Positions 10,176 to 20,523 of a DNA stretch of 64,000 nucleotides are shown here, one piece after another. Each line of letters begins with the position of its first letter. The stretch's first letter is position 1. Below the pieces are notes generated by a model, which worked only from the letters and a program-made list of their open reading frames with translations, was not told where the DNA came from and searched no databases. The stretch covers positions 94,803 to 158,802 of the forward strand of contig JAADVB010000009.1 of the NCBI GenBank assembly GCA_023334545.1. Reading direction: 5' to 3'. The DNA is from Salisapilia sapeloensis. Taxonomy: Eukaryota > Oomycota > Peronosporomycetes > Peronosporales > Salisapiliaceae. The translations under genes were made by a program, and so were the position numbers.

Positions 10176-10829
10176 ATGTCTGTCAAATTTTACGGAAACT
10201 ACATTAGCCAGCCTTGCCGCTCGGTCCTATGGGTGCTCAAGTCCAAGGGTGTCGACTTTGACATGGAAACCATGAACTTTGGCTCGGAGATGTTCAAGAG
10301 CCCAGAATTCACCGGCATGAACCCCAACGGTCTCGTCCCGGTCCTCAAGGACGGCGATTTCTCCATGTTCGAAGGACTGGCCATCCTCCAGTACCTTGCT
10401 GAAAAGTTCCAGTGGACGGACCTCTACCCGGAGGACATCCAGAAGCGCGCCAAGGTCCAGCAGTACATGCACTGGCACCACACGGGTGCTCGCAAGATGA
10501 CGCTCGAGGTCGTTCGTCCGCTCCTCATGAAGTCTGCTGGCGCTGCCACGGAAGAGCACCTCAAGATGCTTGAGAAGAAGGATGAGACTATCACCAAGTA
10601 CGTTGAGCTCATGGAAAAGTTCCTCGTGAAGCCGTACATTGCCGAGACGGAGGAGCCGACGATTGCCGATTACGCTGCATACTGTGAGTTTGACCAGTTG
10701 GAAGCACTCAAGCTGTTCGACTTCAGCAAGTATCCCGCCTTCTCGGCCTGGTTGGAGCGTATGAAGACTCTGCCCATGCACGATGAAGTCGGTGCGGACA
10801 TGCGTAACTTCTTTGGCGGATCCAAGTAG
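10176..10829 (+). CDS. Theta-class glutathione S-transferase, intronless paralogue
   Basis: 217 residues from ATG 10176 with no intron. The GSH-site loop reads YISQPCRSVLW (theta pattern SQPCR), followed by NPNGLVPVLKDGD with cis-Pro and MFEGLAILQYL. The C-terminal helical domain has HWHHTGARKM and TIADYAAYCEFDQLE. G+C and codon preference (many C/G third positions) are clearly higher than in the intron-bearing copy upstream, which suggests higher expression. It shares length and motif order with the 9067 gene, so a tandem duplication followed by intron loss (or insertion of a retrocopy) is likely. Role: detoxification and peroxide metabolism, as for the family. Confidence 0.95.
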   Translation: MSVKFYGNYISQPCRSVLWVLKSKGVDFDMETMNFGSEMFKSPEFTGMNPNGLVPVLKDGDFSMFEGLAILQYLAEKFQWTDLYPEDIQKRAKVQQYMHWHHTGARKMTLEVVRPLLMKSAGAATEEHLKMLEKKDETITKYVELMEKFLVKPYIAETEEPTIADYAAYCEFDQLEALKLFDFSKYPAFSAWLERMKTLPMHDEVGADMRNFFGGSK

Positions 10830-11051
10830 AGATAAGACAAACCTATCATCGCTCTGAATGTTTTCATGAGCATGTTTACTTTTAATTTTAGTTCATTGTC
10901 CGTTGCATGCAGTTTGTCGCTGCATCATCCCATAGTCCGCGGTGGTTTCTACGAGGAGATATCGAGGACTTGAAACTTCTTCCCACCCGTTCGGTAGACT
11001 TTTTATCCATCTCCTGATTCTCCTAGGAAGGACTAGAGGCAAGCACTGGCA

Positions 11052-12339
11052 ATGAGGACTTCATGGCTACTAAACAGAGCGTTGTGGAAGGAAGATGGCT
11101 CTCTACCTGTTGGACTGCGTATAATGTCGATGTTGCAGCCGGAGGAGATACTGGTGCTATCTTGCCAACTCTCACATTGGATGACGGATGCAACCTCCAG
11201 TTCGACGATCTGGAAACAGTTGCTACTTCAATACTACCTTTCGACGCCATTTGCCAGTATCATGTCGAATAATGCCTCTGTATCGGCATGGAAGACTGTC
11301 TTTTATATCTCCGCCTTGTCGAGATCAATATGGAGGAACGAAGTTAGTATGATTCGACAACTTTCAAACCAAGTAACTCCGTCCGGCGCGCACGAGATCA
11401 AGCCCATCAGAACACTTTCCGGCCGCCAGCTTCTTGTCGTTTCCAACTATCGTAGATATCTTTTGACGATTCCGATGAATGCTACCAGACGAGATAAAAG
11501 CCAAGGAATGGTCTATCTACGTGAACGGCTTCGAAATGTTCAAATTTCCAGGTCGAGCACAAGAAATCGACGAGTTAGTGATATTGGCGATGCTTCAAGT
11601 CGAGCAATGTCCAAAGTTTGGTCTGCTAGGAGACGACTGTCAGAGATGTATGGAATGAGAAGCACGGACAGCATGGTGTACCATGCCACGAGCGATTTAT
11701 CAGGCTCCATGATGTCATTAACGGATTCTTCATTGGTAATTGAAGGTCATGGGGTCTCGTCACATTTATGCTCCGTCGAAATCAACAACATTCATGTATG
11801 TTTTGTCATTTATATCCATCGACAAGTACTTATCTTGTTCATGAACCTTGCAGGAAGTACGCATTGGCGGACAAGCACATACTTTTAGAGTCAAGTCTCT
11901 CTACGATGACCTAAAGATTACGATGTCATCGAAAGAAGGCGCGAAAGCATGGGTTTTTGCTATTCGAGCGTTGGGTGATCAATGGCAAAGCACACCATGT
12001 ACACCTAACGAAATTCCGTCGATGAGATCGCTCTTTGTTGGAAATGATGTCAAGCAGCTATCAGACACTGCAAAGCCTTCATCCAGGCTGAATACTTCGA
12101 CTATAACTTCTTGGGTTGGGAACAAATTGCTAGGGAAGACGGACGACCAAGCTTGCCTTGAGGCTCGACTCTTATCAACTTCAGAAGATGAGCACATTGA
12201 TACGAAAGTTGAGGCGTGGAAATCATTTACTGGGTTTTGCAAAAAGCTTAGCAGTGAACTATATGAGGACCCAGCCGAAGTAGAGGTGGTTCCAGTTCAT
12301 TTGGTAGACAATCAAGAAGGCCCAAGACTGTCCTTTTAG
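11052..12339 (+). CDS. F-box-like protein with C-terminal PH-like segment
   Basis: Two exons, 11052-11795 and 11854-12339, joined across a 58-nt intron (donor GTATGT, acceptor TTGCAG), give 409 residues. Near residues 18-60 is an F-box-like pattern: LPVGLRIMSMLQPEEILVLS, then a Trp and IWKQLL, as in SCF ubiquitin-ligase receptors. The splice restores a segment reading EVRIGG...FRVKSLYDDLKIT...GAKAWVFAIRAL, which resembles the last strands and closing helix of a PH domain. The middle is Arg/Ser-rich. No substrate domain is recognised. The start could lie further upstream in another exon. The F-box call is moderate, the PH call weaker. Confidence 0.6.
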
Positions 12340-12525
12340 TAAACATTGAATTCTATCACTACTTTGAAGCTAATGAAGCGCGTTCTTAAGCATGACGCTA
12401 TGAAACGGTTTCAATCACATAAATGCTATCCGATACATAGCAACGGCATGCGTGTGACAAAGGCACTCTTGTATTTTTAAGAAAACGTCAAACGCTATGT
12501 CGGTCATAGGCAGGCATGGTAAGAC

Positions 12526-14607
12526 TCAGTCAACTACCATAGCTATGCTTTCAATTTGGCGACGCAGGCGATTGATTTCAGCTTCAATATCCCGTCGCTT
12601 AGTCGTCGCAGCGACGGATTTCTGGTTGCGGTAATCCAGAAGCTGTTGTTGCTGGGTCAGGTCATAGATGCGCTTGTAAATTTTCGCGACATTCTCGGCT
12701 TCATCATTCGACATGGTCGCTGTGCATGCGCTGTTGGTGGAAGCTTTGCGGGACATCTGGGACTTCGAGCCGTAAAAGCTCGCATTTGCTTCATCAACGC
12801 GCTTGCTGCGCTCCATGTCATCTGTAGAAACAAAAGAGACAGAGGCAAGAGACATCGTTTCACAATCATCAATGACGGACTGACTTTCCGGGTCGAACAG
12901 TGTGTCAAAATCTGGCACCAAGTGCGAAACGGACATCATAGACGCATTGTCATCGAAGTCTTCTGCGCCAAGGGCGCCAATTGATAAGGTGCCGTTGCTT
13001 GAAAATTGACTTGATTGGAAGCTCGATTTCTGGATTGAGCTCTTTTGACTAGGACCGGCATGAATAGGGTCTGGTCGATACCACGACAGTTTAGAGTAGT
13101 TTTCAGGAGTTACATCGCTGATGCTATGCTTAAGTTGAGCCCCGATTGGCTTTGCACCGTGCTTTTTCGGATGCATTGGCGGAGCGGAAACTGTCGGAGT
13201 AAATGGGGACTTCTTCTGTGCAGATTTCTGCGCCTGTGAGGTTTTCTCCGTGTGCGCCTTAAGAATACTCATAGTTAATGGGTTTCCACCATCTGTGCTG
13301 GGCGACTTTGTGTTAGCGGTTGGAGGCCCTGCACTAGTGTCACTTGTTTTACTTCCACGCCTCGATCGAGAGACTGATCTACTATGATCCGATAGCTGGT
13401 CTCTCTTGATGTCTCCCGACTGCTTAGATTCTGACAAGCCCGCGTCAACTGTGTCATCACTATGGAGATATGAATGCCCTTGTTGATCTGAAAACGCATT
13501 TAGTCCGTTTTCTTTTTCGTGAGAGTATGAAGAAGAGCTTGCTTCGTGCGAATCACTGTGTGAACTGCCTATTGCTGATCGAAGCACAACCGTTCCAGCA
13601 TAGTGCTCATTTACGAGAGCTATGCAATGCGAGCAAACGCGTACCTTCAAGACCATCTTGTAGTCGGAAGGGATGCTCCATTTCTGACTGCATCGGCTAC
13701 AAGTAATCTCACCGCATTTTCGGCAGTTCTTCCTCTTTGTCAGGAAATTAAACTTGGCATCGCAAATTTTGCACTTGGATTGTGTTGCCTTAGGTACCAT
13801 TTCTAGATTTCCCATAAGCTTCGCTTCGCCGAGTCGATGCTGAGTGAGAATGTGGGCCATGTTGGATAAGTTCACGACTTGCTTAAAGTTTGATCCAGAC
13901 GGGTCCAACTGCTTCGAAAGGCTTTCATGCTTCTTAGCGGCACTCATGTACGTAACCTTTAGGAAGCCTTCGCGGCCCGTCTCGGATATGACGTAGCCAG
14001 TAGAAAACATCTCACTTCGAGTACAACCAAGCCAATCCTTAAACTCTGGAAAGCTCTTAAGTGCTATGGAATTGTAGACCTTGACCCAGCTTCGACGTCC
14101 ACTGGCATCCGTTATAACTCTTTGTCCTTCGAGAACGACGTAATCGCGATATTTGTTCAGCTTGGAATTGGTGTCCAAGACAAGCCACTTGATTGTTACT
14201 TGTTGATACGGCGTCTCAGTCTTCGGTTCCTCTATCGTGTGCAGGACGTGGTAATCAGCCATGGCAGGGTAATAAGCACGCTGACGCTTTGCCTTTAGTG
14301 TATTTGACGTGTCAAATACTGAGGCAATTTCTTCTAAAAGAGCTTCAATTGTCGAAACTCCGGCTGCGTAGTGGTCTTCGCTTATGAATGAGCCAGTCTT
14401 ACTTTTTAGTGTGCCAACGTAGAGCTGCACGCTGTTAGAAACTCCAACAGGCTCCCAGCCTATGCGACTATCTGGTGCTCCATTCGCCATTTTAAGCATT
14501 TGGTCAACGGCATCATGCGCTTTTTGTAAGTAGGCGTCCTTATCCGCCTTGGTGAGAGACGGAATCTTTTCAAAGTATTCATTATCCAGCGGGATCGACG
14601 CTACCAT
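12526..14607 (-). CDS. START-FYVE domain protein, copy 1
   Basis: 693 residues in one exon, ATG at 14607. Residues about 20-260 form a START-like lipid-binding domain with VLHTIEEP..., VTIKWLVLD and STGYVISE as landmarks. Residues about 278-335 are a FYVE-type zinc finger with eight cysteines: CKIC, NCRKCGE, CSRC and VCSHC. The usual WxxD and R(R/K)HHCR signature is replaced by RKNCRKCG, the non-classical form common in oomycete FYVE families. A long Ser-rich disordered region follows, then a C-terminal coiled coil (about 635-693) with YKRIYDLTQ. Probable role: phosphoinositide or lipid sensing at endosomes. It is the first of three neighbours of this family. Confidence 0.88.
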   Translation of the reverse strand: MVASIPLDNEYFEKIPSLTKADKDAYLQKAHDAVDQMLKMANGAPDSRIGWEPVGVSNSVQLYVGTLKSKTGSFISEDHYAAGVSTIEALLEEIASVFDTSNTLKAKRQRAYYPAMADYHVLHTIEEPKTETPYQQVTIKWLVLDTNSKLNKYRDYVVLEGQRVITDASGRRSWVKVYNSIALKSFPEFKDWLGCTRSEMFSTGYVISETGREGFLKVTYMSAAKKHESLSKQLDPSGSNFKQVVNLSNMAHILTQHRLGEAKLMGNLEMVPKATQSKCKICDAKFNFLTKRKNCRKCGEITCSRCSQKWSIPSDYKMVLKVRVCSHCIALVNEHYAGTVVLRSAIGSSHSDSHEASSSSYSHEKENGLNAFSDQQGHSYLHSDDTVDAGLSESKQSGDIKRDQLSDHSRSVSRSRRGSKTSDTSAGPPTANTKSPSTDGGNPLTMSILKAHTEKTSQAQKSAQKKSPFTPTVSAPPMHPKKHGAKPIGAQLKHSISDVTPENYSKLSWYRPDPIHAGPSQKSSIQKSSFQSSQFSSNGTLSIGALGAEDFDDNASMMSVSHLVPDFDTLFDPESQSVIDDCETMSLASVSFVSTDDMERSKRVDEANASFYGSKSQMSRKASTNSACTATMSNDEAENVAKIYKRIYDLTQQQQLLDYRNQKSVAATTKRRDIEAEINRLRRQIESIAMVVD

Positions 14608-15176
14608 TTCGTTTGAGCCTCAGAAGAATAAATTGGATAGTGGAAGAAGATCAATGGTTGACACAAATGACTGGTATACTCTGGTCCGAGCAACATGGTC
14701 AGAAATGGTGGGTTCCTCTCACCTGATGACACTGATCGCACATGCACATTCAACTGACCGTAGTTTAAAGCATATATGTAATCTATAATAATGTAAAGAC
14801 ATATACTTTATTGACATACAACATTAAAATATAAAGCATAGAATGTATAAGAAGACCGAGGTACATCTAATCTGCATTGTACTTTCGAACATGCCTTATC
14901 TTCTACCCCTTGACAGTATTAGTTTTGGCTAGAAACAGATCAGTATATGATGACACCTATACCATGTCGATTGAAAACTAGGTACGCCACAGTCTCGTGG
15001 TACTGATCTGGTCGGTATAAAAAATGGACCAGATTAGAGGAATGATGTTTTTGTAGACTTACTATGGTCTCTGCTTGTATTCTGACTGCTAGAGCGTTAC
15101 GTCTTCCTGGACAGACGAGCAAGTAGCTTCATCTCATTCCAAGTTTTTGGTCAAAAAGCACAAGCAGCTTCCTGCC
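14608..15176. other. Divergent spacer between START-FYVE copies 1 and 2
   Basis: 569 bp, AT-rich, with promoters for both genes. The frame of copy 2 is open back to a TTG at 15147, but the first ATG is 15177. No other feature seen. Confidence 0.5.
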
Positions 15177-17162
15177 ATGTCAATCCCACTACCTGAAGGC
15201 TATTTCAAACTCCCCCCACTTAAGCCGGAGCAAATTGAAGCTTTGTCGCGTCGTGCTCGCGAAAATGCCAACCAAGTGATCGACATGCTGCGCCTCCCAG
15301 ATGGACCAATTGCATGGGAAGATGCTGGCGTCGAGGATAATGTTCAGCTATACAGTGGTCGTCATCGCGGCGGACCTGGTGTTCCATCCAAGGTTACCGA
15401 GGGACTCTATCGAATGGGTGCTACGACAATTGAAGCCCGCCTTGACGAAGTCGCGTCCATTTTTGACACATCGACTACACACAAGGGAAAAATCTATCGT
15501 GTGTATGATGATGTCATGGCTGATCATCATGTTCTACATACGCTCATTGAGCCTTCAGCAGAAAGACCACTGCATCAACGAACAGTTAAATGGCTCGTCA
15601 TGCAACTCCCAAACAAGATGATTAAGCTCCGCGATGGTGTCGTCATTGAGTGTCAGGATACATTTACAGACCCAGCAACCGGTCATCGTGGATGGGTTAA
15701 AGCTTATACAAGCATCGATTTACCTGGCTTTCCAAACATGTATGAAAGGTTTGGCATCATTCGCGCCGACGCGTACCATACAGGCCACATGGCTATTGAG
15801 ACCGACAAGCCTGGGCATCTAAAGTTCATGTATATGAGCCTCATCTACATGAATGGAAACCTGAATGGTTCATTTGATCCTGGACACCGCCACTTTGCTC
15901 GAGTGATTAATAATACTCAAATATCTAAAATGGTTACCATGAAACGGCTGAGTGAATGTCGCTTCCTTGATGACATGGAAGTCGTTTCCAAAGGCTCACG
16001 CAGCCGATGTAAAGTTTGTGAAAGCAAATTTGGTTTAATGACCAAGAAGAACAACTGTCGCAAATGTGGTGAAGTGGTTTGTGATCGTTGCTGCAAGAAG
16101 TGGAAGCTACCTTCTCCCCGAGCACATTATATTCTTATGCGTATTTGTGCACATTGTGTCGCTGTTACCGGATCAGCCACCTACAAAAACTCCGACGCAT
16201 CTACTTCCCAATCTTATTCAAACTCACTAGAGAACACTGAAGTAAAGACGAGGACTTACTTGGATGCTGATGCAAAAAACCCAGTACAAAGTGTATCTCT
16301 CCATGAAAACGAAAGCAATCGTTCCGGATCGATGCACTCTTACGACTCAGCTAGTCGTATAAACACCAGACGCTCTGGTGATCGTGCTCCGGTGCATTAC
16401 AATTTGTATGTTAAAGGGGGCAATGCGTCTCCCCATGTTTCGCATGAATTCACGGCAAATCAGTACTCAAACGAGTATGAAGATGAAAATGTTCGGGCTC
16501 CTCCACCGCCACTTCCGTACGCTGCTGATTCTATGGGAGCTAACCGAATTTATCGTGGTGATTTGCCAAGACCCAATCGGCCCGCACCGGATACTGCATC
16601 TGTGTCAAGTAGCTCGAGTGGTCAGCAATACAAGTATGGCCAATATGCCACGACGGAAGATGTGCAAAAGATTTACAGCGGAAACCACGACAATCCGACG
16701 AAGTCAAGCGGAAGTACTGTGTTTTCGGACGACGCAAGCTCCCAACACAGTGGTGGAATGCACTACAACGGAGAGTCGAGCGGAAACCATGGCTATGGTA
16801 AATCCATGGCAAAGAACTCAATTGCTGAAAACGCAGAGTTGGACGGAATCCGAAGATCGATGGCTGGAATGGAGATGGACCATGTTATTAACGCGATGAG
16901 AAACTCCCTCCATGATTCAACCACTGGTCCAATTCCAAACTCCAACGCAGATCCGCAGGAGTACAATATGGTACAGTCCGATACTTCACGCACAGCTTCC
17001 GTTGTGCAACTGTATCAACAAATTGTTGAGCTGACCAACGAGCTGCATGAGTTGGATTTGGATCCGGAGAAGAACATGATTCGAAAAGTCGAAGTTGGGA
17101 AGGAAATGCAGAACTTGTATCGCCGATTAAACGCTTTGACGCAAGGTGTTCCAATTGTCTAG
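15177..17162 (+). CDS. START-FYVE domain protein, copy 2
   Basis: 661 residues from ATG 15177. The layout equals copy 1. It opens with IPLPEGYFKLPPL, parallel to IPLDNEYFEKIPSL. A START-like domain follows (VLHTLIEP, TVKWLVMQL, HTGHMAIE), then a FYVE finger near residues 276-330 with CKVC, NNCRKCGE, CDRC and ICAHC. The tail is Ser/Gly-rich and ends in a coiled coil with VVQLYQQIVELTNEL. The zinc ligands are all present while the classical basic HHC motif is not. Single exon, divergent from copy 1 and convergent with copy 3. Phosphoinositide binding is inferred from the family; the altered basic patch leaves the specificity open. Confidence 0.88.
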   Translation: MSIPLPEGYFKLPPLKPEQIEALSRRARENANQVIDMLRLPDGPIAWEDAGVEDNVQLYSGRHRGGPGVPSKVTEGLYRMGATTIEARLDEVASIFDTSTTHKGKIYRVYDDVMADHHVLHTLIEPSAERPLHQRTVKWLVMQLPNKMIKLRDGVVIECQDTFTDPATGHRGWVKAYTSIDLPGFPNMYERFGIIRADAYHTGHMAIETDKPGHLKFMYMSLIYMNGNLNGSFDPGHRHFARVINNTQISKMVTMKRLSECRFLDDMEVVSKGSRSRCKVCESKFGLMTKKNNCRKCGEVVCDRCCKKWKLPSPRAHYILMRICAHCVAVTGSATYKNSDASTSQSYSNSLENTEVKTRTYLDADAKNPVQSVSLHENESNRSGSMHSYDSASRINTRRSGDRAPVHYNLYVKGGNASPHVSHEFTANQYSNEYEDENVRAPPPPLPYAADSMGANRIYRGDLPRPNRPAPDTASVSSSSSGQQYKYGQYATTEDVQKIYSGNHDNPTKSSGSTVFSDDASSQHSGGMHYNGESSGNHGYGKSMAKNSIAENAELDGIRRSMAGMEMDHVINAMRNSLHDSTTGPIPNSNADPQEYNMVQSDTSRTASVVQLYQQIVELTNELHELDLDPEKNMIRKVEVGKEMQNLYRRLNALTQGVPIV

Positions 17163-18180
17163 ATGCAGTACGATGTACTTGAGACAAGCGTCCATTTTCA
17201 ACACGGATCATTCCACATGCGTAGTGGTTGTGAGCTTTTTTCGTAAATATACATTTTGTTCTCCTGTACACTTATGGAGTTAGCGTCGTTGCATCATTAG
17301 TCATGTAGTGCATTAGTATTCTTCTAACATTGAATTAGAATGGTAATTTGCTTTCTAAACGACGATGCTGATGACCACCTTTATCACATTGTAGTGCACG
17401 TACAGCCATTCCGAAACGTTATCGTAAATTATGTTTCAAAGACAGCAGCAATCAAGTTACCATTTCCTTCATCCTAAAACTTTTTAATATGCTTCTTGTA
17501 TTTTAAATGGTACAGTCAGCGCGTTCGTGGTTAAGCATTGAGATAGATCTTTCGTCTTCTAAGTACTAATGTAGCCTCGATTTGTTTATTTTCTTTAGCC
17601 TCATGTAGCTCAAGTGGCGAGAGATCGTATTCTCAACATACTCGGAGACACGGAGGCGGAAACGCTGTCGATGAGACTTCCAGAAAAAACACTATAAACG
17701 CCGCTTGTAAGCAAAGCGACGGGGGAAAGTAATATCGATGATGAGTCCCGAGTTGTTGGGTAGTAATAAAAAAATAAAAAAATAATCAAGTGCCAAGCGT
17801 ACATCCTTCATCAGTAAATTCTTTGCGCAGCCATGGTAGTTAGAAGTTGATAAAGAAGAGATTCACCTGAAGTCCTTATATCAAACTACCGGGTTACAAG
17901 TGGAAAGGATAAAGACCATAAGTTACATCAACATCGACAAAGCTGATAGCTGACTTTGTCTATAGAAGATCTACGTTCATCTCCGTAGTTGTTCGAGGAC
18001 ATGGATAAAGGCACGATACACACTCTGAACATACTCAACAACCAAAGTTTAATATTTCCCAAACTTACTCTACGCTTATAAACTATTTATTTTGTTCATC
18101 CACGAAATTACCCACCAAGACCACTTTTATCGTTCATCACATAGTATTAAAATAGCTAAGCCTACTGAGCCCTGCTTCTA
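17163..18180. other. 1 kb AT-rich spacer between convergent START-FYVE genes
   Basis: 3' ends of copies 2 and 3 face each other. A short plus-strand stretch at about 17610-17695 reads VARDRILNILGD..., coding-like but closed at once by stops. I cannot assign it. Otherwise nothing seen. Confidence 0.4.
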
Positions 18181-20061
18181 CTAGCCGTCTCCGATCAACG
18201 ACAAGTCGTGCTTCTTTTGAAGTTTCTCCAGCACTTTCATCCTGTTGTGTAATCCATAAAGCATAAAATCAATCTCTTCGTTTTGCTGCTCACTGCAGTC
18301 TTCATAGGAGTCCCATTCCCGCTTCTTCCGCGTAAGATACTTGATCTGTGTCCGTACTTCCTTTACCTCTGCTTCCAGAGCTTGTATATCATACTCTGTC
18401 GTCATGTGTAGGTCAGTCCTGTTCTGGCGAAAGTCAGATTTTCCAAGCTTATTCGTATCGCTCGAAGGAGCGTCTGATGCATGAGAATAGAAGTTGGATG
18501 TCCGCTTAGATGCATGCTTCTTCCTCTTTGAGCTGGATTTATATGTCGGTTCACAAGCGATTTCGTCTTCATCTTGGAAGGAGAAAAATTTTACGGTCGC
18601 AAATTCATCAAAGTCAGGCGAGTCTGGCGCATGTTGACTTGATTGGCGTTTGTGTTTTACCTTATGCTGTCCTTGCTGTCTAGATGAAGGACTTTTATCC
18701 ATCGAAGGGTCTACTACGATCGTTTTCTCAAAGTCGCTGCATTCTTCTTCGTCTTGGGTAGTCGTACCGTTCACGAAGGACCACATCTCTCGATGGTTTT
18801 GAATGCTCGTGTTCATGGACGCGTTGCAGATTGCAAATGACGGAACGGATTCTGATGTATTGGTAGTGGAGGCATCACTAAGTTTGTGCTGAGTTCGCCC
18901 CCAAAACGGTTGATGCGAATCTTTTTTGCCACAGCCATGCTCGCTTCGAGTTTTCCTCATACTTTTCCATTTCTCTCCTCCCTTTTTCAAGATGCTATGA
19001 ATGTCATTCGGTTCAGAGCTTAGTGAATACTCATCATCCTTCCCTTCGTCCTCCGGTTCATGGACACAGTCGGAGCAGATCCGAAGTTTCCTGGAACCTG
19101 CAGACCCGACGGTAAAGGTATACTTGACCGCACAACTACGACACACGACTTCTCCACACTTGCGGCAATTCTCCTTACGGCTCATCGGATAGAATCTAGA
19201 GCCACAGCAAGAGCATGATGATCGTAGATTCTTTGACACGAGCTCAAGATCGCTCAATAGCGTTTGGTTCGACAATCGATATTGTGAAAGTTTCGATTGG
19301 AGATTCTTGAGGTTCAAAACACACTTGCGAATGAAAAGAGAATTAACGTAGGCTTTCGATCGACCTTTGAGCTCCAGTCGGAAGGACGAAGTGGCTGTCA
19401 ATGTCCCAGGCAAGTCTGTTTCCATGATGACATATCCAGAAGTACTTGCGCTCCCACGGACATTATCGTTGTAGTCATGAGATGGAGGTTTAAAGTCGTA
19501 CTCGTCGATCGTTCGGAAGGCTTTGACAAACCCTCGGAGGTTCGTATGAGGGTTTGTAAATAGACTCTGGTATTCTAGCGTAATAAATTCTCGGGGGCGA
19601 CCAAACCTCGATGGTTCCCGGACGACTGTCCACTTGATGGTGACTTGGCGCTGGTCTGGGCGATTCTTTCGACCTGTGTCTGTGATGGAATAGAGTACAT
19701 CTTGGTCGATGATAATGGCATCCTGTCGAGCGTACGCTTTCGCCTCCTCCGTGGTCGTCGTGGAAAAGTAATTGGCGACTTCCTCGATGGATGATTTGAT
19801 CCGTACCTTTCCACATATATGCTGCGTCCACGGGTTCGCGCCATTGCTGTTCGATTGTCCTAGGTACATTTCGACGTTCCCTTCTGTCCTTCCTTTGATC
19901 CAGGTGACCGGTCCATCATCGACGACGAGCGCGCCAATAAGATCATTTGCAGTTACTTGTGCTTCATCCAGCAGCTCCTGCTCCTGTTGGGGATTTAGTC
20001 GAGGTCTCTCCTCGTGTGCATTTGGAGCACCTCGACCGTGTGCCATCTGTGCCTGTGACAT
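18181..20061 (-). CDS. START-FYVE domain protein, copy 3
   Basis: 626 residues. ATG at 20061 is preferred over the in-frame TTG at 20064. The N-terminus has a Pro/Gln/Glu helix, then the START-like domain (DQDVLYSITDTG, VTIKWTVVREP, STSGYVIMETD). The FYVE finger lies near residues 280-335 with CSCC, NCRKCGE, CRSC and ICSDC. A Lys/Ser-rich linker and a terminal coiled coil (ALEAEVKEVRTQIKYL) follow. It is the most divergent of the three copies in the first cysteine pair and linker. Role as for the other copies. Confidence 0.87.
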   Translation of the reverse strand: MSQAQMAHGRGAPNAHEERPRLNPQQEQELLDEAQVTANDLIGALVVDDGPVTWIKGRTEGNVEMYLGQSNSNGANPWTQHICGKVRIKSSIEEVANYFSTTTTEEAKAYARQDAIIIDQDVLYSITDTGRKNRPDQRQVTIKWTVVREPSRFGRPREFITLEYQSLFTNPHTNLRGFVKAFRTIDEYDFKPPSHDYNDNVRGSASTSGYVIMETDLPGTLTATSSFRLELKGRSKAYVNSLFIRKCVLNLKNLQSKLSQYRLSNQTLLSDLELVSKNLRSSCSCCGSRFYPMSRKENCRKCGEVVCRSCAVKYTFTVGSAGSRKLRICSDCVHEPEDEGKDDEYSLSSEPNDIHSILKKGGEKWKSMRKTRSEHGCGKKDSHQPFWGRTQHKLSDASTTNTSESVPSFAICNASMNTSIQNHREMWSFVNGTTTQDEEECSDFEKTIVVDPSMDKSPSSRQQGQHKVKHKRQSSQHAPDSPDFDEFATVKFFSFQDEDEIACEPTYKSSSKRKKHASKRTSNFYSHASDAPSSDTNKLGKSDFRQNRTDLHMTTEYDIQALEAEVKEVRTQIKYLTRKKREWDSYEDCSEQQNEEIDFMLYGLHNRMKVLEKLQKKHDLSLIGDG

Positions 20062-20523
20062 CAAGCGGCCAAAGTTTTAATGTAGAGTCTCAACCCAACC
20101 ACGGATTTCGAACGAATGACAAGCTTCTAATAAACGAGGCTCTCGCTCTATCCGTCTAGCACCCTCAGCTCGATGTAAAGTTGCTAGGGACTTCGAACCT
20201 ACGTGGCTACAATAGCATCTGGTGGCTACCTATTCAACATATTTTCATACAAAGCAACCAAATGTCCCTTTCCACGTATGCACCCAACGCCAAAGTTTCA
20301 AGAATCACACTCCGGTTTTCCCCAATCGCATATGTGACTTGATTTCTCGCCATTAAGACCGCATATCTCGGTTTCGTCAGGATAACTGTCCAGATGGCTA
20401 CTTTCTCAACTTCAAGCTGTAAAGGTACTATCCTGGTACACGAAGACAGGTCCACAGGAAGCTCATTTGGTACTGCCGATAGACTGGTTCTATCCTCGGT
20501 CATCGCTTAATTCTACCTCGAGA
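20062..20523. other. Divergent spacer between START-FYVE copy 3 and COG0523 gene
   Basis: 462 bp. It must contain both promoters. The downstream frame is open to a TTG at 20467, but no ATG exists before 20524. No other feature seen. Confidence 0.5.

Noticed and set aside
10227-10781. 184-codon minus-strand ORF inside the second GST
   Set aside because: High G+C third positions keep the opposite strand open; the GST motifs on the plus strand explain the sequence.
15147-15176. Upstream TTG start for START-FYVE copy 2
   Set aside because: Non-ATG starts are not expected here; the first ATG at 15177 aligns with copy 1.
16378-16899. 173-codon ORF inside START-FYVE copy 2
   Set aside because: Frame-shifted shadow of the Ser/Gly-rich tail; no family resemblance.
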